Assembly (NCBI GenBank): GCA_023229505.1
Contig: JALNZD010000004.1
Span: 1-64,000 of the forward strand
Origin: Bacteroidales bacterium
GTDB lineage: Bacteria; Bacteroidota; Bacteroidia; Bacteroidales; JAGOPY01
DNA length: 64,000 nucleotides
Reading direction: 5' to 3'
A model generated the notes under the pieces. It did no database searches. It was not told the DNA's origin and saw only the letters and a program-made list of their open reading frames with translations. Position 1 is the first letter of the stretch, and every line of letters starts with the position of its first letter. The position numbers and the translations under genes are program-made. Shown here one piece after another: positions 9,174 through 17,859 of the stretch.

Positions 9174-10136
9174 ATGCAAGAATTTGAAAATAAAGGAGAT
9201 AAGCCCACCAAAACCGGCTTCGGTGAAGGAGTCAGGGATGCTGCCAGGATTAACCCTCATGTGGTCGGGCTGGGTGCAGATATTACAACATCTGTTGGAA
9301 TGAACCTGTTCGCCATTGAGTTCCCTGAAAGGTTTTTCTCTCTTGGAATTGCAGAACAGAATTGTATCGGTGTGGCAGCAGGAATGGCCTTATCGGGCAA
9401 GATTCCCGTATTTTCAACCTATGGCGTATTTGCTGCCATGAGGACAACTGACTTTATCAGGATATCCCTTTGTTATAACAACCTTCATGTCATTATTGGA
9501 GGAGCGCATGCGGGGATTTCGGTGGGGCCGGATGGCGCCACGCACCAAGCCCTTGAAGACATTGCCATGATGCGTGTTCTCCCCAATATGACCGTCATTT
9601 CCCCATGCGATGCCACCCAGGCAAGAATCGCCACCATTCAGGCCATACAAGAGCTCACCGGTCCGGTTTATATCCGGTTTGGAAGGGAAGCCGTACCTGA
9701 TTTTACGGATGTGAATCAGAAATTTGAAATTGGAAAATCGGAATTGATGTACGATGGTAACGATGCAACCATTATTGCCACGGGACACCTGGTTTGGGAA
9801 GCCCTGCAGGCAGCTAAGGCATTGAAAGAAAAAGGCATACGGGTGAGGGTGTTGAATATGCACACCATAAAACCTATTGATAAAGGGGCTATTATCAAAG
9901 CCGCCCGCGAAACCGGAAGGATCATCACTGCTGAGGAACACCAGGTAACAGGAGGTTTAGGGGGTGCGGTTGCAGAAGTTATAGCAGGGAATTTCCCCGT
10001 GCCGGTTCATTATGTCGGGATGCCCGACTGCTTCGGTGAGTCAGGAAGCCCAAGGGAGCTTATGGAAAAGTATGGGCTTACCAGTCAGTCTATACAAAAA
10101 ATCATTCTGGAAAGCCCGGATATTCGATCCTTGTAA
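9174..10136 (+). CDS. Transketolase, C-terminal subunit
   Basis: A 320-residue protein matching the pyrimidine and C-terminal domains of split transketolases. It has GIAEQNCIGVAAGMA (the Glu that activates thiamine diphosphate), GAHAGISVGPDGATHQALED, and a C-terminal domain with EEHQVTGGLGGAVAE. Split transketolases need the N-terminal (thiamine-diphosphate-binding) half, normally encoded directly upstream. Here the upstream gene is the divergent selD fusion, so the partner must be elsewhere. Its 3' end overlaps convergent truA by 35 bases. A related 1-deoxyxylulose-5-phosphate synthase-like subunit is possible but less likely. Confidence 0.88.
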   Translation: MQEFENKGDKPTKTGFGEGVRDAARINPHVVGLGADITTSVGMNLFAIEFPERFFSLGIAEQNCIGVAAGMALSGKIPVFSTYGVFAAMRTTDFIRISLCYNNLHVIIGGAHAGISVGPDGATHQALEDIAMMRVLPNMTVISPCDATQARIATIQAIQELTGPVYIRFGREAVPDFTDVNQKFEIGKSELMYDGNDATIIATGHLVWEALQAAKALKEKGIRVRVLNMHTIKPIDKGAIIKAARETGRIITAEEHQVTGGLGGAVAEVIAGNFPVPVHYVGMPDCFGESGSPRELMEKYGLTSQSIQKIILESPDIRSL

Positions 10137-10857
10137 GATATAAACCTTTGGCAGGGACTGATTCCCCTGCACCCGAACGTTTTTTGCTTTCTATAATCCG
10201 TCTTAAATCTTCGATCGAAATTTTTTGCTGCCCTAGATCAAGGAGGGTCCCAACAATTGCCCTCACCATGTTATGAAGAAAACGGTCAGCTGTAATAGTA
10301 AAAATCAGGCGGTGGTCAGATAAATCCCAATTTGACCGGATTATCTTGCAGATATTAGTTTTTCGATTTGCATTAGGCTTCGAGAAGCTTGTAAAATCAT
10401 TGTATTCTTTCAATATATCAGCCCCTGCGTTCATCAAACCGATATCTGATTTCTGAGGAACAAACCATGAAAACTCATTTAAAAATGGATCCTTTCGGGT
10501 ATGGATGTGATATTCATAGGTTCTGGAGATGGCGCTGAACCGGGCATGAAGGTCTTGAACGACGGGAAAGATGTTGTATATCAGGATATCTTCCTCCAAA
10601 TAACGGTTTAACCCGCGTGTAAGTTCATTCAGCTCCTCCCGGCTTTTCTCTTCCTCCAAATCAAAGTGTGCATAAAACTCCCTGGCATGGACGCCGGTAT
10701 CAGTCCTTCCGCAACCAGCCATATTAAAATCCATTGACCATATTAACCGTATCGCTTTGGTAATAACCTCCTGAACGGTTAAAGCATTATCCTGGATCTG
10801 CCAGCCATGATACCTGGAGCCGTTATAAGCAAGCTTGATGAAATACCGGTAAGACAT
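10102..10857 (-). CDS. truA: tRNA pseudouridine(38-40) synthase TruA
   Basis: A 251-residue TruA of normal length. It has the catalytic GCGRTDTGVHAREFYAHFD (catalytic Asp in RTDTGVHA), an N-terminal LAYNGSRYHGWQ, and a C-terminal FLHNMVRAIVGTLLDLG. The enzyme makes pseudouridine at positions 38-40 of the tRNA anticodon arm. It overlaps the end of the transketolase gene tail-to-tail and is divergent from nikR, with about 100 bases between. Confidence 0.95.
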   Translation of the reverse strand: MSYRYFIKLAYNGSRYHGWQIQDNALTVQEVITKAIRLIWSMDFNMAGCGRTDTGVHAREFYAHFDLEEEKSREELNELTRGLNRYLEEDILIYNIFPVVQDLHARFSAISRTYEYHIHTRKDPFLNEFSWFVPQKSDIGLMNAGADILKEYNDFTSFSKPNANRKTNICKIIRSNWDLSDHRLIFTITADRFLHNMVRAIVGTLLDLGQQKISIEDLRRIIESKKRSGAGESVPAKGLYLTRIEYPGFPE

Positions 10858-10911
10858 CTTATCTAAAATCGGTTCAAATTTAAGGCTTTCCTGCTTTTTT
10901 AACTAATTGGT

Positions 10912-10960
10912 ATAGTAATTTAATATTTTTGTGTTATCATTTTAAAATTCGTGTTACTAT
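10912..10960 (+). promoter_or_regulatory. nikR upstream region with a possible operator
   Basis: Two inverted heptamers, ATAGTAA (10912-10918) and TTACTAT (10954-10960), lie 42 bases apart; the second overlaps the nikR start codon. Two direct GTGTTA words (10931, 10951) lie between them, 20 bases apart. A TATTTTTG box (10924-10931) fits the Bacteroidetes -7 element, though no good -33 box is spaced with it. NikR commonly autoregulates through spaced inverted repeats. The match is weak and nothing similar was found at the hox or hyp promoters. Confidence 0.3.
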
Positions 10961-11357
10961 GAATATAAAACGATTTGGTGTATCATTGGAAGATGATCTC
11001 CTTCAAGCGTTGGATGAATTTGCTGCAAAGAATAAATTTCCTAACCGGTCACAGGTAATCCGTCACCTGATCCGGAAGAATCTTGTTACGCAGCGATGGG
11101 AAGGAAACCAGGAAGTTGCCGGAGCCATTGTATTGGTATACGATCACCATAAGCGAGACCTGCAACATAATTCCACGCAAATCCAGCATGATTTTCACGA
11201 CCTGATCCTTTCGGTACAACATGTGCACCTCGATCATCATCATTGCCTTGAAACCATTGCTGTTAAAGGAAAATCGGACAAGCTGACCGAATTGGCCAAC
11301 CAGTTAATCGGGCTTAAAGGGATTTTTCATGGTGAATTAGTGATGAGCGGAATGTGA
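10959..11357 (+). CDS. nikR: Nickel-responsive transcriptional regulator NikR
   Basis: A 132-residue NikR from ATG 10959; the longer frame to 10929 adds ten residues outside the family. The ribbon-helix-helix DNA-binding domain is at residues 1-45 (KRFGVSLEDDLLQALDEFA, then NRSQVIRHLIRK). The C-terminal ACT-like domain carries the nickel ligands in VQHVHLDHHHCLE (His-x-His and Cys). It heads a plus-strand module with an FmdE-like protein and a nickel-type permease. NikR normally represses nickel uptake when nickel is plentiful. That fits the [NiFe] hydrogenase in this window. Confidence 0.95.
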   Translation: MNIKRFGVSLEDDLLQALDEFAAKNKFPNRSQVIRHLIRKNLVTQRWEGNQEVAGAIVLVYDHHKRDLQHNSTQIQHDFHDLILSVQHVHLDHHHCLETIAVKGKSDKLTELANQLIGLKGIFHGELVMSGM

Positions 11358-11390
11358 TTAGTTCTGAGTTCTGAGTTAATAAAATAGTCT

Positions 11391-12095
11391 ATGAAATTAA
11401 TTATTATTTTCAGTATGATTATGATAGCAAATTCTATTATTGGGCAGGTTGTTTCCGATAAGAAGGAAAGCATACAAGGCTTTTCCGAGGAGCAAATTTC
11501 ACAAAAAGATAGCACGGGTTCCCATTCTAATGAAAATGCAGGAGTCGTATTTTCCAATTTCCCCATTCACCCGGAAGATTACGCAATTGATATCCGGATG
11601 ATGATGACTAAAGTCATCGAAAAATACGGGTATGAAGAATGGAGGCTTGTGGTTTTGACCAGCGAACTGCATGGTCATCTGGGCGTTTATGCAATAATCG
11701 GCGCCAAGATGGGTTTGTACGCCAGGGAAATCCTTAATGCCGGACATGATGAACTGATCATCATTACAAACGCAGGGTCTAAACCTCCAATCAGTTGTTT
11801 GAACGATGGCTTGCAGGTCAGCACCGGCGCCACCCTTGGTCATGGGCTGATCAGCATCAGGGAGGTTAATACTGCAGGCCCGGTTGCTGATTTCACCTGC
11901 GGGGGAAAGACAATAAGAATAGCTCTTAAAGAGATCATTTATAAAGAAATAGAAGGCTCAATAAAAGAAGCAATCAAGGTATCAGGAGGACTGACAGCCG
12001 AATACTGGCAAAGGATCCGGGAACTGGCCCTTGACATCTGGCTTGAATACGACAGGAATGAGATCTTTGAAATAGAGGAAGTTAAAGGAAACTAA
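11391..12095 (+). CDS. Exported FmdE-like protein linked to nickel uptake
   Basis: A 234-residue protein with a signal peptide (residues 1-20, ending SIIGQ) and an FmdE-type domain. The domain shows HGHLGVYAIIGAKMGLYA (His cluster, cf. the FmdE HGHxCPG motif) and SCLNDGLQVSTGATLGHG, with a further Cys in DFTCGGKTIRIALK. The family is named for formylmethanofuran dehydrogenase subunit E, but methanogenesis is not implied. The N-terminal linker before the domain (20-60) is low complexity. Its place between nikR and a nickel permease suggests a periplasmic metal-handling role; that is inference. Confidence 0.75.
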   Translation: MKLIIIFSMIMIANSIIGQVVSDKKESIQGFSEEQISQKDSTGSHSNENAGVVFSNFPIHPEDYAIDIRMMMTKVIEKYGYEEWRLVVLTSELHGHLGVYAIIGAKMGLYAREILNAGHDELIIITNAGSKPPISCLNDGLQVSTGATLGHGLISIREVNTAGPVADFTCGGKTIRIALKEIIYKEIEGSIKEAIKVSGGLTAEYWQRIRELALDIWLEYDRNEIFEIEEVKGN

Positions 12096-12150
12096 AGAGG
12101 AACCAAATTAACAATCGAACAATCGAACAATTTAATTTAACAATTATCGA

Positions 12151-12843
12151 ATGCTCCAATTCTTCACAGGTATCCTGATGTCCTCAGTACATGTGGTTAC
12201 CGGTCCGGACCACCTGGCAGCGGTCACTCCACTGGCAATTGAAAACCGTAAAAAAGCCTGGCATATTGGATTTTTCTGGGGATTAGGCCATGTTTTGGGA
12301 ATGTTGATGATTGGAATGTTGTATATAGCTTTCAGGGAAGTCATTCATGTAGAAAAAATTTCCGGATACAGTGAATACCTGGTTGGCATTGTTCTGATCG
12401 GAATAGGAATCTGGGCAATTATTAAATCGCTGAAACATTTTCATTCTTATCATGTTCACCCTCATTATCATGCAGTGCCGTCCCCACAGATCCATATTCA
12501 CCGGCATGAACATGAAGATGAATTTGAGCATTTTCATGAACATCAGAAGACAAACAGGCAGAATAGCGTTACGGCACTCCTAATCGGAACCCTGCATGGT
12601 TTTGCAGGAATTTCACATTTCCTCATAATCCTGCCTACGTTGGCACTGCCCAGTATGCATGATTCAATTATCTATCTTTCTGGTTTTGCATTTGGAACAA
12701 TAATCACGATGGTTTCCTATGCACTGATTTTAGGCCTGGTTGCCCAAAGGACTGCTGATTTCCCTAAGTCAAAAGTTTTCAGGAACATACGGATCATTGC
12801 TGGTTCCCTGGCTATTGCAGTTGGCATTTGGTGGCTGATCTGA
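12151..12843 (+). CDS. Nickel-type permease (UreH/HupE-like)
   Basis: A 230-residue integral membrane protein with about six hydrophobic segments. It opens with SSVHVVTGPDHLAAVTPLA and has a second family motif GTLHGFAGISHFL; both occur in UreH-like members of the nickel/cobalt transporter superfamily. A cytoplasmic or periplasmic loop (about residues 105-135) is very His-rich (HFHSYHVHPHYH, HIHRHEHEDEFEHFHEH), suiting metal capture. It is the third gene behind nikR, 55 bases after the FmdE-like gene. Nickel is the best substrate guess from context; cobalt is not excluded. Confidence 0.82.
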   Translation: MLQFFTGILMSSVHVVTGPDHLAAVTPLAIENRKKAWHIGFFWGLGHVLGMLMIGMLYIAFREVIHVEKISGYSEYLVGIVLIGIGIWAIIKSLKHFHSYHVHPHYHAVPSPQIHIHRHEHEDEFEHFHEHQKTNRQNSVTALLIGTLHGFAGISHFLIILPTLALPSMHDSIIYLSGFAFGTIITMVSYALILGLVAQRTADFPKSKVFRNIRIIAGSLAIAVGIWWLI

Positions 12844-12845
12844 AC

Positions 12846-12923
12846 TTAATCCTTCCAGGATAACCGCTTTTTAATCCTGTATTCCGAAGGTGTCATGCCC
12901 GTAACCTTCTTAAACAAGCATTA
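12846..12923 (-). pseudogene. C-terminal remnant of an AraC-family regulator
   Basis: The minus strand reads CLFKKVTGMTPSEYRIKKRL and then a few residues to TAA at 12848-12846. This is the hallmark end of the second helix-turn-helix of AraC proteins (FKKxxGxTPxEYR). A stop precedes it in the same frame and nothing else of the gene is left. It sits just past the nickel permease and beside the GH109 gene. AraC or hybrid regulators commonly control glycan genes in this phylum, so the regulator of the neighbouring glycosidases may have been lost here. Confidence 0.75.
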
Positions 12924-12978
12924 AAAGAAGATTTTGATTGAAAGTGTAAAATTATATAGTAAGAAGATAGTCTGTTCC

Positions 12979-14370
12979 TTACTCCACAATACCTAACGGT
13001 TTGGTTTCAGCCCATAACCCCCTGGTAAAGTCAGGAATTTCAAGCATCTGGCTCTTATTTCTTACGGATATTTCGCTTAGTTCAACAATGCTTGACCAGG
13101 CGGCTGCATCATAAACATTCTCGTCGAGGGGAAGGCCATTCCGGAGGCAATAGATCAGGCGCCAGTCCATGATGAAGTCCATCCCGCCATGACCGCCGAC
13201 TTCCCGGGCCATCTCCCCTACTTTTTTGACTAAGGGATGTTCATATTGAGCCAGGAGCTTTTTGTACTCGTCTTCAACCAGCCATTCGTGGGCATTGGGT
13301 TCCAGGGCGATCTGTTCCACCGGCCATTTCTGCGCAATTCCGCCCGTTCCGCTGATCATATGGATCCGGCTGTAAGGCCTGGGACTTGTCGTGTCGTGCT
13401 GGATCATAATGGTTTTACCATTTGCTGTTCGGACAAGTGTTGTATTCATATCACCCAATTCATAAGCTTGCTGATATTCGGGCGAGTTTTCCCCGAATTT
13501 ATTTTTTGCATATAAGCTCATTCCAACCTGGTTGGTAGATATGGAAGTCAGGTATTCCATCCGGTCGCCGCGGTTGATACCCATGATCTGGGCAACCGGG
13601 CCAAGGCCATGAGTCGGATAAAGGTTGCCATTATGATTCATACTGTATTTAAGCCTCCACATGTTATAATAGCCATTTTCCTCATCGAATTTCAACCAGC
13701 GCAGGTCATGGATATAAGCACATTCAGCATGCATGATTTCGCCAAAGACCCCCTTTCGGGCCATATTTAAAGTTGCAAGTTCAAAGAAATCATAGCAACA
13801 GTTTTCCAGCATCATACAATGTCGTTGTGTCTGTTCTGCTGTATCGACGAGCGACCAACATTCTTCAAGTGTAGTTGCACCGGGAACTTCAATGGCCGCA
13901 TGCTTTCCATTCTTCATTGCATATACTGCATTAGGGGTATGCAAGTACCACGGAGTGCAGGAATACACAAGGTCTATATCATCTCTTTCACAAAGTTTCA
14001 TCCAATCATCTGGTCCGGCTGAAAAGCCAATTGGTTGAGGTAATCCAAGATCTTTCACATTTTTTTGAGCCTGAAGGACCCTATCGGGCAATATATCACA
14101 AACCGCGGTAATTACTACACCGTCCACGCTTAGCAATCTACTTACCGCTTCCATCCCTCTCATTCCCAACCCAATTACCCCAATACGGACTTTTCCCAAT
14201 GGCTTACAAGTAAGCCCCATCACGGTTTTTTGACCTGACGGCCTGTTTGGGGTAATTCCTGGAATGGCTGAAGCGTATCCGCTGATTCCTTTCAGGCCTA
14301 AGCCAAGAGCCGCTGCACCTGCCGCAGCAATGCGGATAAAATCCCTACGATTTGTTCCTTTAACGGACAT
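12979..14370 (-). CDS. Gfo/Idh/MocA-fold glycosidase, GH109-like (alpha-N-acetylgalactosaminidase family)
   Basis: A 463-residue exported protein with a Tat signal (NRRDFIRIAAAGAAALGLG, residues 8-26). The Rossmann domain begins VRIGVIGLGMRGMEAVSRL near residue 60. A conserved EVPGATTLEECW and a GG(H)GGMDF segment follow. NAD-dependent glycosidases of family GH109 show this layout and use NAD+ as a bound cofactor to cleave alpha-N-acetylgalactosaminides. Substrate specificity cannot be read here. It is divergent from a GH127-like gene with 70 bases between, suggesting a small glycan-use locus. Confidence 0.8.
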   Translation of the reverse strand: MSVKGTNRRDFIRIAAAGAAALGLGLKGISGYASAIPGITPNRPSGQKTVMGLTCKPLGKVRIGVIGLGMRGMEAVSRLLSVDGVVITAVCDILPDRVLQAQKNVKDLGLPQPIGFSAGPDDWMKLCERDDIDLVYSCTPWYLHTPNAVYAMKNGKHAAIEVPGATTLEECWSLVDTAEQTQRHCMMLENCCYDFFELATLNMARKGVFGEIMHAECAYIHDLRWLKFDEENGYYNMWRLKYSMNHNGNLYPTHGLGPVAQIMGINRGDRMEYLTSISTNQVGMSLYAKNKFGENSPEYQQAYELGDMNTTLVRTANGKTIMIQHDTTSPRPYSRIHMISGTGGIAQKWPVEQIALEPNAHEWLVEDEYKKLLAQYEHPLVKKVGEMAREVGGHGGMDFIMDWRLIYCLRNGLPLDENVYDAAAWSSIVELSEISVRNKSQMLEIPDFTRGLWAETKPLGIVE

Positions 14371-14442
14371 AATAGTATTTTTATTTGTTATTAATAACTT
14401 TGTAAATTTATAAAATGTTACTTGAGTATTATTGAAAAAAGT

Positions 14443-16434
14443 ATGAAAGAAAAAACAACATTGACCGCTGTAAAAACATATGGTATTCTGCTTATTTTTG
14501 GTTTATCCTTCATACTGTTAAACGGATGTCAGAGAATTAGCCCTTCAACGTTGGACTATCCCATAAAACCTGTAGCATTTACTAATGTAAAGGTATCCGA
14601 CAATTTTTGGGCCAGGCGGATGTTAATCAATCACGAAGTTACTATCCCGATCGCTTTCCGGAAGGCACAAGAAACTGGCAGGATTGACAATTTTCTAATT
14701 GCCGGAAAACAAGTTGAGGGTAAATTTTGCTCACCATACCCTTTCGATGATTCAGATGTATACAAGAATATAGAAGCAGCATGCTATTCGATGCAGATTT
14801 ATCCAGACCCAAAACTCAATGCCTATCTCGACTCATTAATCGGCTATATTGCTGCTGCGCAGGAAAGTGACGGATATCTGTATACAAACAGGACTATTGA
14901 TCCGCAAAATACACATGAAATGGCAGGAAAGCAACGGTGGGAAAAAGAAGAAGAGAGTAGCCATGAACTTTATAATGCCGGCCATTTATATGAAGCTGCT
15001 GTAGCCCATTACCAGGCTACAGGCAAACGGACATTACTCGATGTTGCTATAAAAAATGCAAACCTTACCGACAGTTTGTTTGGTTGGGGAAAAATCGAGA
15101 AAGCACCTGGTCACCAGGAAATTGAAATCGGTCTTGTAAAGCTTTTTCGTGTTACCGGTGAAAGAAAGTACCTTGATCTCGCAAAGTTTTTTCTTGATGT
15201 GAGGGGATCAGGCGGGGATGAATATAACCAAATGCATAAAAAAGTAGTAGAGCAGGATATTGCTGTCGGACATGCGGTGAGGGCTCAGTACATGTATGCG
15301 GCGATGGCCGATATAGCAGCTCTTACGGGAGAAAAGAAGTATTTGAAAGCAATAGATACGTTATGGTCAGATGTGGTATCAGGGAAAACGTATATTACAG
15401 GAGGCATAGGTTCGGCCGGGAGCTACGAAGGGTTCGGAGAAGCCTATGACCTTCCCAATATGGAGGCTTATTGTGAGACCTGCGCGGCCATTGCTAATGC
15501 ATTATGGAATTACCGGATGTTTTTATTCCATGGTAAATCCAAATATTTTGATATTTTCGAGAAAGTCCTTTATAACGGCTTGCTGTCAGGTGTTTCTTTA
15601 AACGGTGATCAGTTTTTTTATCCAAATCCCCTTGCTTCAAAGGGCCAATATACCCGCAAACCATGGTTCGGTTGTGCCTGTTGTCCGGTGAATATTACCC
15701 GTTTCCTGCCATCAATCCCTGGTTATATTTACGCAGTTGATAGGGATAAGCTTTTTGTAAATCTTTTTATTGGTAATGAAGCTGAAATTAAGATCGAAGG
15801 GCAAGATATCAGACTTGGGCAATCAACCGACTACCCTTGGGAAGGTCAAATCAGGTTAAAGCTAAATACATCGGAGCCTTTATCCTTCAACATGATGGTC
15901 AGGGTTCCAGGTTGGGCCAGGAATGAGGCGTTTCCGACAGATCTGTATTATTTTGTTGATGAATTCAAAGAACAACCAAAGTTTTTAGTTAATGGAAAAG
16001 AATTGAAGGTTTCTCAAATAGATGGCTATGCTTCTATTGAAAGAAAATGGGAAAATGGCGATGAAGTTATTGTTGAATTTCCTATGATGCCCAGAAGAGT
16101 CAAATCGAACAAACTGGTCAAAGCCAATGAAGGGCGTGTTGCTTTGCAACGCGGGCCTATTATTTATTGTGCTGAAGCGATTGACCAAAAATTGCCCGGT
16201 GTTATGAACCTCATATTGGATGACGATGCAGAGGTACATTATGATTATCAAACAGGTTTGCTCAGCGGGGTAGGCACCTTAACCGGTACCATTAATGCTG
16301 CTTATGAATCGGAAGCCGGAATTGTCAGCCTTGTACCACAGGAGTTCAGGGCAATACCCTATTATGCATGGGCTAACCGCGGTTCCGGTGAGATGACAGT
16401 CTGGTTTAAGGATGGTTTTGTTCAGGATTTCTAA
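14443..16434 (+). CDS. GH127-like (DUF1680) beta-L-arabinofuranosidase family lipoprotein
   Basis: A 663-residue lipoprotein from ATG 14443 (TTG 14422 is an alternative) with signal peptide and lipobox LLNGC. It belongs to the DUF1680/GH127 family. The alpha/alpha-barrel contains YLYTNR and HELYNAGHLYEAAVAHYQATG. The zinc/cysteine catalytic set is present as YCETCAA and GCACCPVNITR (Glu and three or four Cys). These enzymes cleave terminal beta-L-arabinofuranose or related pentosides from plant glycans. The last four bases overlap the convergent PAS gene. Confidence 0.87.
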   Translation: MKEKTTLTAVKTYGILLIFGLSFILLNGCQRISPSTLDYPIKPVAFTNVKVSDNFWARRMLINHEVTIPIAFRKAQETGRIDNFLIAGKQVEGKFCSPYPFDDSDVYKNIEAACYSMQIYPDPKLNAYLDSLIGYIAAAQESDGYLYTNRTIDPQNTHEMAGKQRWEKEEESSHELYNAGHLYEAAVAHYQATGKRTLLDVAIKNANLTDSLFGWGKIEKAPGHQEIEIGLVKLFRVTGERKYLDLAKFFLDVRGSGGDEYNQMHKKVVEQDIAVGHAVRAQYMYAAMADIAALTGEKKYLKAIDTLWSDVVSGKTYITGGIGSAGSYEGFGEAYDLPNMEAYCETCAAIANALWNYRMFLFHGKSKYFDIFEKVLYNGLLSGVSLNGDQFFYPNPLASKGQYTRKPWFGCACCPVNITRFLPSIPGYIYAVDRDKLFVNLFIGNEAEIKIEGQDIRLGQSTDYPWEGQIRLKLNTSEPLSFNMMVRVPGWARNEAFPTDLYYFVDEFKEQPKFLVNGKELKVSQIDGYASIERKWENGDEVIVEFPMMPRRVKSNKLVKANEGRVALQRGPIIYCAEAIDQKLPGVMNLILDDDAEVHYDYQTGLLSGVGTLTGTINAAYESEAGIVSLVPQEFRAIPYYAWANRGSGEMTVWFKDGFVQDF

Positions 16435-17585
16435 CCCTTGGTCTTTAACTTTTCAATCAGGTCTTGTGCCGCCTTGAGTTTATCGATTATCTTTTCTTTT
16501 TCGCGCAAATCTTCTGTTATATCCACTCCGATGCTTAAGCTCCCTGTTATATTCTCGTTAAGATCCCGGGTCCTTACATTAAACCACCTGATCATTTTTT
16601 CTTCCTTGTATTTGGTTAAAATCAGGTTGTTGTAATGAGTATGAAATTCAAAATCAAGAATTTCGATAAATGCGCCCTGAACTTTATTGTACTCTTTTGG
16701 AGGAATAAAAAACTCAAACCAGTCTTTACCCATAACTTCATCTTCCTCGTAACCAGTTAATTCAAGAAAAAACGGATTGATAAACTCTACATGTCCCATA
16801 CGGTTAAGGTCAACAACTATGACATCTGCTTCATAAATCAGGTTTCGCCATTTTTTCTCCTCTTCGTAGATTATATTATTTTCAAAGACATTTTTCAGTA
16901 AATCGGCATATGGGATAAAATTCAAAATCAGGTAAAACAGGAAAATTGTAAAAGGAAGCAAGTAGATCGAATTTATCGGGCCAAGGTCAACAATCTGATC
17001 GAATAAGCCTGCGAACAAGATCAACCCTAATCCTGTAAAAAATATGATAACGGTTTTATAACTGACAGAATCTAATCTTTTAACGATTAAAAGAATAGTT
17101 GAGATGGCAAACATTAAAATAGTCATGTCAGTAATTGCCCTCCACCAGGTAAAACCTTTACTGATCAATGGAATATTGCCATCAGACAAATCACTAAAGT
17201 ACCGTGCTTGATTATTGCCAAATAAAATATTATCAGGTATGATCAGGCTCAGGATCATCAAAAAACCAATCATTGAAACATGCAATAAAATGATCAATTT
17301 CTTTGTATGCTCCAGGAAATAAAAAATTACACCAAGCATGAAAATGAAAACAGCCTGGGTCAATAATAACTGACATCTCAATAGGGTCAAATGATGATCT
17401 GCTATGCCAAAAGGTTCAGAGCATAATATAATTACGCTAAAACGGAGAAAAACAACAAAAGAAAGTATTAAACTAATGAGAGCCAGAATATTACCCCTTT
17501 TGACAAATGATAGAACAAGTTGAAGAAAGCACGTAAAAAGCGATATTGAAGCGAACGCGGTATATAATACCGAAACGGTTTTCAT
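16431..17585 (-). CDS. Membrane PAS-domain sensor lacking an output domain
   Basis: A 384-residue protein from ATG 17585. Residues 1-230 hold about seven hydrophobic segments, similar to the 7TM input region of some histidine kinases. A single PAS domain follows (about 255-370: VDLNRMGHVEFINPFFLELTGYEEDEVMGKDWFEFF and the PAC end GSLSIGVDITED). It ends with a short coiled coil. There is no HisKA/HATPase, GGDEF or response-regulator domain. It is either a truncated kinase or a sensor that works through a partner. It ends against the GH127-like gene. Confidence 0.72.
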   Translation of the reverse strand: MKTVSVLYTAFASISLFTCFLQLVLSFVKRGNILALISLILSFVVFLRFSVIILCSEPFGIADHHLTLLRCQLLLTQAVFIFMLGVIFYFLEHTKKLIILLHVSMIGFLMILSLIIPDNILFGNNQARYFSDLSDGNIPLISKGFTWWRAITDMTILMFAISTILLIVKRLDSVSYKTVIIFFTGLGLILFAGLFDQIVDLGPINSIYLLPFTIFLFYLILNFIPYADLLKNVFENNIIYEEEKKWRNLIYEADVIVVDLNRMGHVEFINPFFLELTGYEEDEVMGKDWFEFFIPPKEYNKVQGAFIEILDFEFHTHYNNLILTKYKEEKMIRWFNVRTRDLNENITGSLSIGVDITEDLREKEKIIDKLKAAQDLIEKLKTKG

Positions 17586-17859
17586 TGAGATAATAATATG
17601 AAAATTGTGGCAAAAGCTTAACAAAAATAAACAAATCAATGACAAAAGTCAAAATTTATATAAACAATTTTCTTATTCTTTAGCGCAGAATGCTGATATC
17701 CCCCATCATTTTCTTTCCGGACCAGCATTGGAAAAATCAAGATTAAATACTTTATGAGCAAATATTTTTAATTTTACTGAAATTTTTATAACGATCGGAT
17801 AAGTCATACATTCCCTAGGATTGAGATAAGATGGCAATCCGGTCCGAAAAATAATACAC

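Noticed and set aside
11391..12095. FmdE-like protein as part of methanogenesis
   Set aside because: Only the FmdE domain is shared; the protein is exported and no other methanofuran gene is present.
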